Source of the DNA: Planctomycetota bacterium
GTDB lineage: Bacteria; Planctomycetota; UBA1135; UBA2386
DNA: 35,996 nt
NCBI GenBank assembly: GCA_019636245.1
Contig: JAHBXX010000048.1
Coordinates: 1 to 35,996 of the forward strand
Direction of reading: 5' to 3'
The notes under the pieces are model-generated. The model ran no database searches. It saw only the letters and a program-made list of their open reading frames with translations, and had not been told where the DNA came from. The translations under genes were made by a program, and so were the position numbers. Shown here piece by piece: positions 1 to 9,074 of this stretch. Positions within the stretch are counted from its first letter, which is position 1. Each line of letters begins with the position of its first letter.

Positions 1-702
1 GCCCACCTCGGGCCCGAGCCGGCCAAGGCGCCGCCGGCCGCCGCGCGGCGCCGCGAACTCGTGCTGCGCGGGTTGCTGGTGTTCAACATGCTGGCGATGG
101 TCGCGGTCGTCATGCTGCCCACGCCGCAGACGGGCAGCACGACGCCGGGCCCGTCCGCCGGCGACGCCGCGCCGGTCGCCGTGGCCCCGGCCCCGACGGC
201 GGAGTCGCGCTTCCACGAACCCTGGAACCGCGCGCTCGCCGCCGCCGAGCAGCGGGACTTCGCCCGCGCGATCGCCATCCTGGAGCAGTACCTGGCCGAC
301 TCGCCGCGCATGGCGCCGAGCCAGCAGCTCAACGTGCTGATGGCGATGGCGCACTACGCCGCGCGCCAGAACGACTTCGCCAAGGCGCAGGAGTACCAGC
401 GCCGCGCCGACGCCATCGACCGCAGCCATTCGCTGCCCGAGGACCTGGTGGCGATGGCGAAGGCCGCGGCGGCGAGCGGCGACCAGGAGTCGCTGCGGCG
501 CATCTGGGCGCGCTTCCTGTTGCAGCAGCGGCAGGTGCCGAGCTGGCTGTACAAGCACGTCGCCGAGGCCTATCTCCAGCTCGGCGACAGCTACCGGCTG
601 CAGGCCAACGCCGCCGCCGAGGCCGCGCGCCTCGCCGAACTGGAGCGCGCCGCGGCCGAACTCGAGGCGCGCGCCGCCGGCAGCGCCGAGGAGCGCAAGT
701 GA
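1..702 (+). CDS. Membrane-anchored TPR-like protein, 5' end outside the window
   Basis: The reading frame is open from the first base of the window, so the true start is probably just upstream. A GTG at 61 is an internal alternative. A short basic stretch (RRRE) is followed by one hydrophobic segment of about 20 residues (start LVLRGLLVF), which fits a signal anchor. A Pro/Ala/Thr-rich linker follows, and then helical repeats of TPR type: alternating Ala/Leu/Tyr-rich helices such as RAIAILEQYLADSP and AKAQEYQRRADAID. The C-terminus is an Ala/Glu-rich helix. Inference: an inner-membrane protein exposing a TPR scaffold to the periplasm, with no enzymatic motif. It is the first visible gene of a chain in which each stop overlaps the next start by 4 bases (GTGA), so it is very likely co-translated with the genes that follow. 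Function unknown. Confidence 0.75.
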   Translation, partial: AHLGPEPAKAPPAAARRRELVLRGLLVFNMLAMVAVVMLPTPQTGSTTPGPSAGDAAPVAVAPAPTAESRFHEPWNRALAAAEQRDFARAIAILEQYLADSPRMAPSQQLNVLMAMAHYAARQNDFAKAQEYQRRADAIDRSHSLPEDLVAMAKAAAASGDQESLRRIWARFLLQQRQVPSWLYKHVAEAYLQLGDSYRLQANAAAEAARLAELERAAAELEARAAGSAEERK

Positions 703-2345
703 GCCTCGCGGCGGCCATCGCCGTGGCGGGTCTGCTCGGCGCGCCGCAGGAACCGGCGCTGTTCGCCGTGCGGCGCACCGCGGGCGACGGCGCCGAGGCC
801 CGCCTCGTGGTCGCCGCCGACCGCCGGCGCGTCGACTGCCTGGGCGCCCTGCAGGACCTCGCCGCCGCCGCCGGCTGGAACCTGCTGGTCGAGAGCACGC
901 CGCTCGAGAACGACCTGCGCTTCGCCAGCGTCGATCTGAACCTCGCCGACCAGGACGCGCGCGTCGTCGCGCAGCTGATCGCCGTCGCCGCGGGCGCCGA
1001 CTGTCTGCTGCAGCCGGCGGCGCCCGTCGAGGGCGCGCGGCCGCAGCTGCACGTCGTCCGCGCGCCCTCGGCCGCCACCGAGAGCGGCCGCCAGCGCCTG
1101 CGCGCGCTGGCCGGACAGTGGTACCGGGCCTTCCTGCGCGACGAGCTGCAGTACGACCCGCTGATCGAGCGCGAGGGCGTGCAGGTGCGCATGAACCTCG
1201 GCCAGCTGCTGGCCGACAACGGCGACCTCGAGTCGGCGATCGCCTTCTTCACCGAGGCCTACGAGAAGCGTCCGCACGAGCAGGTGGCGGCGGCCGTGCT
1301 GCGGATCGCCGAGTGCCACCTCGACCTGGCCGCCGGCACCGCCGATCGGGCGCTGCAGAAGCGCCACGGCGCGGAGGCCGAACAGTGGGTGCGCCGCCTG
1401 TTCGAACGCATGCCCAGCGCGCCGGAGGTGACGCGCGCGACGGTGCTGCTGGGGCGGGCGATGCTCGGCCAGGCGCACGCCGAGCCGCGTTCCGAACTGG
1501 CGCGCGAGGTTGCCGACCGCTGCCAGCGCGAACTGGCCGCCCGCGTGATCAGGCTGCTCGACTCGGTCGAGATGCTGGACGTCTGGCTGCTGGCGGCGCA
1601 GGCGCAGTGCTTCCTCGAGCAGCCGGGCCGCGTCTTCGACACGCTGCTCACGCTGCGCGAGTCGCCGTACTTCGGCGACATGCAGCCGCGGCAGTTCCGC
1701 GACTACCACTTCCTGCTCGGCTACGGCGCCCAGGGCATCGGCAAGCACGACCTGGCGATGCGGTCGCTGGAGTGGTTCCTGATCCACGCCGAGGCCGATG
1801 CGCGCCGCGGCCAGGCCTACGTGCTGCTGGCCGAGTCGTACCTGGCCCTGCAGCGCTACGTGCAGGCCCGCGCCGCCGCGGTCGAGGCCCGCACCCGCCA
1901 CCTGGGACCGATGGCCAGCGACTGGCGCCAGCGCACGCTGCGCGTCTGGGCCCGCACCGCGCTGGCGCTCGGCGAGAAGGAGAGCGCGTTCCTGGAGCTG
2001 GAGCAGATGGTCCTGCGCGGCGAGGAGCCGGAGCTGGCGCTGTTCCTCGTCGACGAACTGCTGGCCGACCGGCAGTGGCAGCGGGCGATCGCCGTCGCGC
2101 GGCCGCTCGCCGACCTCGACGGCGCGCTCGGCGACCGGGCGCGGTTCAAGGTCGTCGACGCGCTCTACGAGCAGGCGGTCGCCAGCAAGAACCTGGCCGA
2201 CTTCCCGCCGCAGGCCGCGGCGCTGGCGATCCGCATCCAGGACCCCGAGCTGCGCGCACGCACGGCGACGCGCATCGGCGATGCCTACACGCGGCTCGGC
2301 AAGCTCGAGCACGCGGCCGACGCCTACCGGGGGATCCTGCGGTGA
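699..2345 (+). CDS. Secreted STN-like/TPR repeat protein
   Basis: This 548-residue protein starts at a GTG that overlaps the upstream stop (GTGA). The N-terminus (MSLAAAIAVAGLLGAP) reads as a short signal peptide. Residues of about 30-105 have the pattern of an STN (secretin/TonB short N-terminal) domain: a strand, a helix (ALQDLAAAAGWNLLVES), strands (LRFASVDLNL) and a second helix (VVAQLIAVAAGA). The rest is alpha-helical repeats of TPR type, with typical spacing in NLGQLLADNGDLESAIAFF, VLLAESYLALQRYVQA and ATRIGDAYTRLGKLEHA. Seen: signal peptide and repeats. Inferred: an STN-like fold and a periplasmic location. STN domains normally sit on secretins or TonB receptors, but no secretin barrel is present here, so it may be a partner of an envelope channel encoded elsewhere. 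Function unknown. Confidence 0.8.
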   Translation: MSLAAAIAVAGLLGAPQEPALFAVRRTAGDGAEARLVVAADRRRVDCLGALQDLAAAAGWNLLVESTPLENDLRFASVDLNLADQDARVVAQLIAVAAGADCLLQPAAPVEGARPQLHVVRAPSAATESGRQRLRALAGQWYRAFLRDELQYDPLIEREGVQVRMNLGQLLADNGDLESAIAFFTEAYEKRPHEQVAAAVLRIAECHLDLAAGTADRALQKRHGAEAEQWVRRLFERMPSAPEVTRATVLLGRAMLGQAHAEPRSELAREVADRCQRELAARVIRLLDSVEMLDVWLLAAQAQCFLEQPGRVFDTLLTLRESPYFGDMQPRQFRDYHFLLGYGAQGIGKHDLAMRSLEWFLIHAEADARRGQAYVLLAESYLALQRYVQARAAAVEARTRHLGPMASDWRQRTLRVWARTALALGEKESAFLELEQMVLRGEEPELALFLVDELLADRQWQRAIAVARPLADLDGALGDRARFKVVDALYEQAVASKNLADFPPQAAALAIRIQDPELRARTATRIGDAYTRLGKLEHAADAYRGILR

Positions 2346-3415
2346 GGCGTGCGTTCGTGCGCGCCCTGGCCGCCGGCCTGCTGACCGCGGCCGTCGCGGC
2401 GCAGGAGACGTCCGGACCGGCCGATCCGGAGCTGCTGCGCGCGCAGCGGCAGCTGCAACAGAACCGCAGCGAGGTCGACCGGCTGGTCGAACTGCGCCTG
2501 CGGCACGATCTCGGCCTGCCGCTCGAGACCGATGGCAGCGAGTTCCGCGCCACCGGGCCGGCGAGCAGCGCCGACCTCGACCGGGCGCGGCAGGAGCTGC
2601 GCGAGCAGGACGCGGCGACCGCGAGCCTGCTCGAGCGCTACAACCGGCTGAAGGCGCAGGCCGACCAGCTGCACGCCGAAGCGGTGGTGCGCACCAGCGG
2701 CGACGCGGCGGCGCGCCAGTTCGTGGTCGTGCCGCCCGCCAACGCGGCGCAGCCGCGCGCGTCCGGTCGCGGCCTGCCGCCCGCCGGGGCCGTCACGGCG
2801 CCGGCGGCGCCCGCCGGCGAGGGCCGGATCGGCGGCGTGCCCGCCGAGGGGGCGTCCGCGACGGTCGCCGCGCTCGACCTCGGCCTCGGCCCGATCCGCG
2901 GCCAGGTCCACGGCTCGGGCGACCACCAGCGCGTCGCCCAGGCGCTGTTCAAGGCCGGTCAGGCGCTGATGGATCGCGCCCAGGCGTTGCGCGACCAGGG
3001 CCAGGCGGACCTCGCGCGCGAACTCGACCAGCGAGCCCGTGAACGCCTGGTGCGCGCCGTCGACGAACTCGGGCCGCTGCTGCGGGCGCCGGACCCCGCG
3101 CTGCCGGCGTTGTTCCAGCTCGGTCGCTGCCGCGAGCTGCTGTTCCGTCTGGCCGAGCGGCTCGACGGCATGTCGCTGGCCGCCGCGGCCGGCGACTACC
3201 AGCGCCGCGAGCAGGAGGTGCGCGAGCCGTTCCTGCGCATCGCCGCGCGCGACGTGCAGCGCACCGGGCCACGCGGCGAGGTCGAGGTGCTGGGGCCCTG
3301 GGGCAAGGCGGCGCAGAGCGCGATGGAACACTTCCGCTGGATGAACCTGCACGCCGGCTACGACCCGCGTGCGGCGATCGAGGCGCTGACCTGGCCAGGC
3401 GAGCGCAGGCCGTGA
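2342..3415 (+). CDS. Secreted coiled-coil protein with Ala/Pro/Gly linker
   Basis: The GTG start at 2342 overlaps the preceding stop (GTGA) and gives 357 residues. The N-terminus (MRRAFVRALAAGLLTAAVAA, cleavage after AAQ or nearby) is a clear signal peptide. A Gln/Arg/Glu/Leu-rich coiled coil follows at about residues 30-115 (LLRAQRQLQQNRSEVDRL; RQELREQDAATASLLERY). Next come a low-complexity Ala/Pro/Gly linker at about 130-185 and a helical domain with regularly spaced Ala/Leu (ALFKAGQALMDRAQALRDQG). No catalytic motif is visible. The position between the STN/TPR gene and a histidine kinase, with overlaps on both sides, implies a shared role in the envelope or in sensing. It resembles no family that I can name. 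Confidence 0.75.
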   Translation: MRRAFVRALAAGLLTAAVAAQETSGPADPELLRAQRQLQQNRSEVDRLVELRLRHDLGLPLETDGSEFRATGPASSADLDRARQELREQDAATASLLERYNRLKAQADQLHAEAVVRTSGDAAARQFVVVPPANAAQPRASGRGLPPAGAVTAPAAPAGEGRIGGVPAEGASATVAALDLGLGPIRGQVHGSGDHQRVAQALFKAGQALMDRAQALRDQGQADLARELDQRARERLVRAVDELGPLLRAPDPALPALFQLGRCRELLFRLAERLDGMSLAAAAGDYQRREQEVREPFLRIAARDVQRTGPRGEVEVLGPWGKAAQSAMEHFRWMNLHAGYDPRAAIEALTWPGERRP

Positions 3416-4502
3416 ACCGGGATCAGGAACGTCTGCAGCAGGGCTTCGAGCAGTTCATCGCCGCCGCGCGGGAACTGGAGCGGTCCTACGCCGCGCTCAA
3501 GCAGCGCACCGCCGCGGTCGACCTCGAACTGCAGGCGACCAACCGGGCGCTGCAGCAGGCGCTGCACGAGCGCGACACGATCTTCGCCGCGTTGCCGATC
3601 GGCCTGGTCGCCGTGCGGGCGGATGGCGGCGTGTCGTGCTGCAACCGCGAGGGCGAGCGGCTCCTGGCGGCCGCCGAGGCGGCGGGGATCGACCTGGCGC
3701 AGCGCCTGCCCGGCGAGTGCACGTTCGGCGACCTGCTGGTGCGCCTGCGCCGCGTCGAACTGCCCGAGGGCGAGCTGGTGCTGCTGGAGGACCGTTCGCA
3801 CGTGCAGGAACTCGAGCGCGAGGTGCACCGGCTCGACCGGCTCGCCGGCCTGTCGGAGCTGGCGCTCGGCGTCGCGCACGAGATCAAGAACCCGCTGAAC
3901 GGCGTCATGGGGTTCGCGGCGCTGCTCGAGCGCGGCGGCGATGCCGAGGCGATGCGCCGCCACGCCGGCAAGGTCGTGCAGGGCGTGCGGCAGGTCGACG
4001 AGATCGTGCGGTCGCTGCTGCGCTTCGCCTGTCCGGAGCGCGGCCGCAGCCGGCCGGCCAGCGTCGCCACCGTGGTCGCCGAAGCCGCCGCCGCCGCCGG
4101 GCTGCCGGCGGCGCGCCTGCGCCTTCTCGGCGCGACCGGGGCCCGGGTCGACGCCGGGGCGCTGGCGCGCGTGCTGACCAACCTGTTCCGCAACGCGATC
4201 GAGGCCGCGCCGACGGCCACGGTGCAGGTCGAGGCCGCGGTCGGCAACGGCCGCCTCGAACTCATCGTGCAGGACGACGGCCCTGGGCTCGCCCGCGACC
4301 TGGCGGCGCGTGCGTTCGAGCCGTTCGTGTCGACCAAGGAGCGGGGCACGGGGCTCGGCCTGCCGTTGTCGGCCCGTGTGCTCAGCTTCCTCGGCGGCGA
4401 CCTCGAACTCCTGAACCCCGGCCAGCCGGGCGCACGCTTCCGCGTGCGGCTGCCGCTGCACGGCAGCCCGGCGCCGGCGCCGGCGTCGGAGGCGGTGACG
4501 AC

Positions 4503-4506
<4 letters not shown>
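3412..4506 (+). CDS. Soluble sensor histidine kinase, NtrB/AtoS-like
   Basis: The GTG start overlaps the upstream stop by 4 bases and gives 364 residues. Residues of about 1-50 are a coiled coil. Residues of about 55-125 look like a PAS domain (RDTIFAALPIGLVAVRADGGV). The HisKA domain carries the H-box ALGVAHEIKNPLNG with phospho-accepting His156. The ATPase domain shows the N-box NLFRNAIEAAP, the G1 box DDGPGL, the F-box FEPFVSTK and the G2 box GTGLGL. No membrane segment is present, so it should be cytoplasmic and sense an internal or protein-borne signal. It should autophosphorylate His156 and pass phosphate to the NtrC-like regulator encoded by the next, overlapping gene. The signal is unknown; co-translation with three envelope proteins suggests an envelope-derived cue (inference). 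Confidence 0.93.
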
Positions 4507-5855
<1,349 letters not shown>

Positions 5856-5857
5856 CG

Positions 5858-6838
5858 ATGCCGCCGCCCGGGCCACAGCACCCGCAGCCGCGCCGGGCGC
5901 CGACGCCGCGCGGACCGCTGACCGGCCGGCGCACCGGCTGGCGCCGGCTCGCCGCCCAGGCCGTCGCCGCGGTCAACCGCGGTCTCGACCGGCTGCCGTT
6001 CGGCCACTGGCTGCACCAGCGCGTGCGCCGGCGCCTCGAGGTGCCGCAGCTCGACCTGCGCCTCCGCCAGCCGGCGCCCGGCCTCGACGGCCTGCGACTG
6101 TGCTTCGTCTCCGACGTGCACGCGGGCAGCTTCCTCGACGAACACGACCTCGTCGGCCTGTTCGACCGGATCCAGGCCGCGGCGCCCGACCTGGTGCTGT
6201 TCGGCGGCGACCTGATCAACACCCGCGAGCGCGAACTGCTGCTGTTCCGCCGCCCGCTGCAGCGGCTGCGACCGCCGCTGGGCATGTTCGCCGTGCCCGG
6301 CAACCACGACCACTTCTGGGGGTCCGACATCGGCCTGTGGACGGCGTTCCTGCAGGAGCAGGGCGTCGAGGTGCTGACCAACCGCGGCCGCCGTGTCGAG
6401 CGCTCCGGCTCGTCGCTGTGGCTGTGCGGCGTCGACGACCTCACCGAGGGCACTCCGGACCTGCGCGCGGCGCTGCGCGGCCGCCGCGACGGCGAGCCCG
6501 CGGTGCTGCTCAGCCACCACCCGGACTTCTTCTTCGAGGCGGCGGCCGTCGACGTCGATCTCGTGCTGTCCGGCCACACGCACGGCGGCCAGATCCGGCT
6601 CGCCGGCTGGGCGCCGATCCGCCACAGCCGGTTCGGCTACGAGAGCGGCTGGTTCCGCGAGAACGGCTGCAGCCTCTACGTCGGCCGCGGGGTCGGCGTG
6701 ACGATCCTGCCGCTGCGCGTCGACGCGCCGCCGGAGATCCCGCTGTTCACGCTGCGCTGCCCGGCCGCGTCGACGGCGGCGGGTGCGCCGGCCGCCCAGG
6801 TCGCGGCGCCCGCCTGCCCTTCGCCCGCGGGCCGCTGA
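5858..6838 (+). CDS. Calcineurin-like metallophosphoesterase, YkuE/LpxG-type
   Basis: The ATG lies 2 bases after the regulator stop and gives 326 residues. The first 55 residues are basic and Pro-rich without a clear signal peptide. The metallophosphoesterase motifs are all present: DxH in SDVHAG (85-90), GGD in FGGDLIN, GNHDH (about 148-152), HHP in LLSHHPD, and GHTHGGQ (from about 239). The dimetal site therefore looks intact. The GHTHGGQ form is common in the YkuE/YaeI/LpxG branch, which includes a lipid A pathway pyrophosphatase acting on UDP-2,3-diacylglucosamine. The substrate cannot be assigned here. The C-terminal 25 residues are an Ala/Pro tail. It is probably cotranscribed with the two-component genes. 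Confidence 0.88.
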   Translation: MPPPGPQHPQPRRAPTPRGPLTGRRTGWRRLAAQAVAAVNRGLDRLPFGHWLHQRVRRRLEVPQLDLRLRQPAPGLDGLRLCFVSDVHAGSFLDEHDLVGLFDRIQAAAPDLVLFGGDLINTRERELLLFRRPLQRLRPPLGMFAVPGNHDHFWGSDIGLWTAFLQEQGVEVLTNRGRRVERSGSSLWLCGVDDLTEGTPDLRAALRGRRDGEPAVLLSHHPDFFFEAAAVDVDLVLSGHTHGGQIRLAGWAPIRHSRFGYESGWFRENGCSLYVGRGVGVTILPLRVDAPPEIPLFTLRCPAASTAAGAPAAQVAAPACPSPAGR

Positions 6839-6840
6839 GC

Positions 6841-7497
6841 CTACGCCGAACCGGGGGCTCGCCGCCGGCCGCCGACGAGGCATCCGGCCAGCATGCCGGC
6901 GACCACCGTGAACGGCACCCAGAACCCGAGCTGGGCCACCGACGTCGCCAGCATCGTGCCGGCGAGGTCCTGCTCGATGCCGGCCGGGCCGAGCTTGGTG
7001 TAGTGGGTGTCCCAGCCCTGTTGCTTGGCGAGCCAGGTGATGGCCAGCACGGTCGCGCGGGCCGGAATCGCGTAGGCGAGCAGCGCGAGGGCGAGGCGCG
7101 GCCACACCGCGAACTGCAGCAGTGCGACGACGATGGTCGTGCCGGCGATCGCCAGCACGGCCTGGCGCAGCGCGTCCATCGCCGCCGGACTCGTGTCCTT
7201 CGGATCGATGCCGCGGAAGGACACCATCACGGCGCCGACGATGGCGACGAGACCGAGCAGCGGCCACAGCCAGGCGCGGGCGACGCGCGGCGTCGCGCCG
7301 CCGCGGCCGAGGCGCCAACCGAACCAGGCGCCGAACACGAAGGCCAGCCAGGTGATGCCGAGCCAGAAGCCGCGGCCGCCGGACGCCGTGGTGCCCCAGC
7401 CCTGCCGTTCGGCGACGAGACGAGCGACGCTGACGAGCAGGGTCAGGATCGAGGGCCAGAGGATCAGGCGGAGCAGCGACGGACAGGAGGCCGGCAT
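6841..7497 (-). CDS. Multi-pass membrane protein of unknown function
   Basis: This 218-residue protein has about five hydrophobic helices: an N-terminal one (LRLILWPSILTLLVSVARL), FWLGITWLAFVFGAWFGW, WPLLGLVAIVGAVMVSF, a long paired region around TIVVALLQFAVWPRLALALLAY, and FWVPFTVVAGMLAGCLVGG. The loop between helices four and five contains a Trp/His/Tyr-rich stretch (QQGWDTHYTKLGPAG) that may be a conserved signature. I do not recognise the family. It ends 2 bases from the stop of the convergent metallophosphoesterase, with no room for a conventional terminator between them. It lies downstream of the DUF2237 gene on the same strand (39-base gap), so cotranscription is possible. Confidence 0.7.
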   Translation of the reverse strand: MPASCPSLLRLILWPSILTLLVSVARLVAERQGWGTTASGGRGFWLGITWLAFVFGAWFGWRLGRGGATPRVARAWLWPLLGLVAIVGAVMVSFRGIDPKDTSPAAMDALRQAVLAIAGTTIVVALLQFAVWPRLALALLAYAIPARATVLAITWLAKQQGWDTHYTKLGPAGIEQDLAGTMLATSVAQLGFWVPFTVVAGMLAGCLVGGRRRAPGSA

Positions 7498-7536
7498 GCC
7501 GGCATGCGACGGCGCCGCCCGGGGCGGTGCAAGCCG

Positions 7537-7938
7537 TCAGCCCGGGATCGCGTAGCGCTGCAGCACCGCCAGCGGCACGTAGTCGAGCGTGCGCTCGTGG
7601 GTGGCCTCGAGCACGACGCGCGGCGCCTTGCCGGCTGCGTGCGCCTCGACCCAGCGCGCGGCGCAGAGGCACCAGCGATCGCCCGGCTCCAGGCCGGGAA
7701 AGTCGTACTCCGGCCGCGGCGTCGACAGGTCGTTGCCAGTCTCCCTGCTGAAGAACAGGAACTCCGCCGTCATCTCGGCGCAGACGGTGTGGGCGCCGAG
7801 GTCGTCGGCGGTGGTGTTGCAGCAGCCGTCGCGGAAGAAGCCGGTGCGCGGCGCCTCGCTGCAGAGCTTGAGTTCGCCGCCCAGCACGTTGCGGGCGGTC
7901 GTGGACCTGGCCGTGGGCGTCACCATCGACCCGAGCAT
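7537..7938 (-). CDS. DUF2237 family protein
   Basis: The 133-residue frame matches the small DUF2237 family of uncharacterised cytoplasmic proteins. The family signatures are visible: NVLGGELKLCS near the N-terminus, TGFFRDGCCNT, DDLGAHTVCAEMT, EYDFPGLEPGDRWCLCAARW and VVLEATHERTLDYVPL. The cysteine pairs (GCCNT; WCLC) are the family hallmark and could bind metal, though no activity is known. Two ATG starts are possible, at 7938 (MLGSM...) and at 7926 (MVTPT..., 129 residues). Neither has a good ribosome binding site, and family length fits both. It lies downstream of dgcA, separated by a strong hairpin. Confidence 0.88.
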   Translation of the reverse strand: MLGSMVTPTARSTTARNVLGGELKLCSEAPRTGFFRDGCCNTTADDLGAHTVCAEMTAEFLFFSRETGNDLSTPRPEYDFPGLEPGDRWCLCAARWVEAHAAGKAPRVVLEATHERTLDYVPLAVLQRYAIPG

Positions 7939-7972
7939 AGGGGATCGACGGCGCGCGTCGCCAAGGGGCGGG

Positions 7973-8001
7973 GCGGCCGGCCGCGGCCCTAGGCCGGCCG
8001 C
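7973..8001 (-). terminator. Perfect 10-bp GC hairpin spanning the dgcA stop codon
   Basis: GCGGCCGGCC (7973-7982) pairs perfectly with GGCCGGCCGC (7992-8001) around a 9-base loop. The complement of the dgcA stop codon (7989-7991) lies inside the loop. No U-run follows on the minus strand, so intrinsic termination is uncertain. It may reduce read-through into the DUF2237 gene or protect the dgcA 3' end. Confidence 0.35.
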
Positions 8002-9062
8002 AGCTCGACCCCCAGGCCGGGGCGGTCGAGCGGCTGCAGCAGGCCGTCGCGCAGCGCGAAGCCGCCGGTGGCGAGGTCGTGCGCGAGGTCGAAGCTGCCG
8101 TCGAGGTCGAGCCAGCGCGTCGCCGGGCAGGCGAACGCCGCGTGCAGCGCGGCGGCGATGCCGACCACGCTCTCGTCCATGCAGCCCCACATCAGGCCGA
8201 TGCCGGCCCGGCCGGCGATGGCGGCGATCGCGCGGGCCGGGGTGATGCCGCCGCATTTCATCAGCTTGACGTTCCAGGCGCCGAACGCGCGCGGACCCGC
8301 CGCCAGCCGTGCGGCGTCGGCCGCGTCGTGCAGGCTCTCGTCGGCGACCAGGCGCGCGACGTCGGCGGGATCCAGGCCGGCCTGCGGCGCGCTGGCCGCC
8401 GGCGGCAGCGGCTGCTCGACCAGTTCGAGGGCGAGCGACCGCGTGCCGTGCAGGAACCGCTGCAGCCCGGCGAAGGTGTAGCCCGTGTTCGCGTCGACGA
8501 GCAGCGGCAGGTCGTGGCCGAAGCGCTCGCGCAGGCGCGCGCAGCGCTCGACGTCCAGGTCGACGTCGGTGCCGGTCTTGACCTTGAGCCGCCGGAAACC
8601 GCCGGCGAGATGCCGTTCGGCCGCCGCCAGGGTGGCGGCCACGTCGTGCACGCCGATCGTCACCGAGGTGGGCAACGCCCTGTGCGCGCGGCCGAGCAGG
8701 TCGACGACCGGGTGACCGCGCTCCCGGCCCCAGAGGTCGTGCAGCGCCATGTCGAGGGCGGCGCGCGCGCCGGGCGCGTGCGGCGTCGCGGCGGCGAGCC
8801 GCGGCGCCAGTTCGCCGGGCACGGCGAATGCGTGACCGCGCAGGTCCTCGAAGGCTCGTTCCACCGCCGCCGCGCAGGCCGCGGCCGTCTCGCCGTTCAC
8901 CTGCGGTTCGGGGCCCGCGGCGCCCAGGCCGACGTGGCCGTTCGTCGCGACGAGGCGCACCCAGACCAGCTCGACCGCCGTCGTGTGGTAGGTCGCGACC
9001 GCGTACGGTTGCGCCAGCGGCACGGTGGCGGTGTGCAGTTCGAGGTGATGGAGCGTCGGCAC
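7989..9062 (-). CDS. dgcA: N-acetyl-D-glutamate racemase / dipeptide-epimerase-like enolase superfamily enzyme
   Basis: This 357-residue protein belongs to the muconate lactonizing/dipeptide epimerase branch of the enolase superfamily. The capping domain is at about 1-120. The barrel carries the KxK pair (Lys160 and Lys162 in LKVKTG), metal ligands Asp190 (VDAN), Glu216 (LVEQP) and Asp241 (ADES), and the opposite-face base Lys266 (NVKLMK). These residues are those used for 1,1-proton transfer at an alpha-carbon. It starts 12 bases after the stop of a DUF1611 gene. DUF1611 (DgcN, D-glutamate N-acetyltransferase) and this enzyme type (DgcA) form a known marine bacterial D-glutamate catabolic pair, in which DgcA converts N-acetyl-D-glutamate to the L form. 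A muropeptide L-Ala-D/L-Glu epimerase role is the alternative. Confidence 0.82.
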   Translation of the reverse strand: MPTLHHLELHTATVPLAQPYAVATYHTTAVELVWVRLVATNGHVGLGAAGPEPQVNGETAAACAAAVERAFEDLRGHAFAVPGELAPRLAAATPHAPGARAALDMALHDLWGRERGHPVVDLLGRAHRALPTSVTIGVHDVAATLAAAERHLAGGFRRLKVKTGTDVDLDVERCARLRERFGHDLPLLVDANTGYTFAGLQRFLHGTRSLALELVEQPLPPAASAPQAGLDPADVARLVADESLHDAADAARLAAGPRAFGAWNVKLMKCGGITPARAIAAIAGRAGIGLMWGCMDESVVGIAAALHAAFACPATRWLDLDGSFDLAHDLATGGFALRDGLLQPLDRPGLGVELRPA

Positions 9063-9074
9063 GGGCTTCGGTGG

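Noticed and set aside
591..2312. Minus-strand frame of 573 codons opposite the STN/TPR gene
   Set aside because: The plus-strand gene has a signal peptide, repeats and overlap coupling. The minus frame is Arg/Gln/Leu/His-rich, typical of antisense translation in GC-rich DNA.
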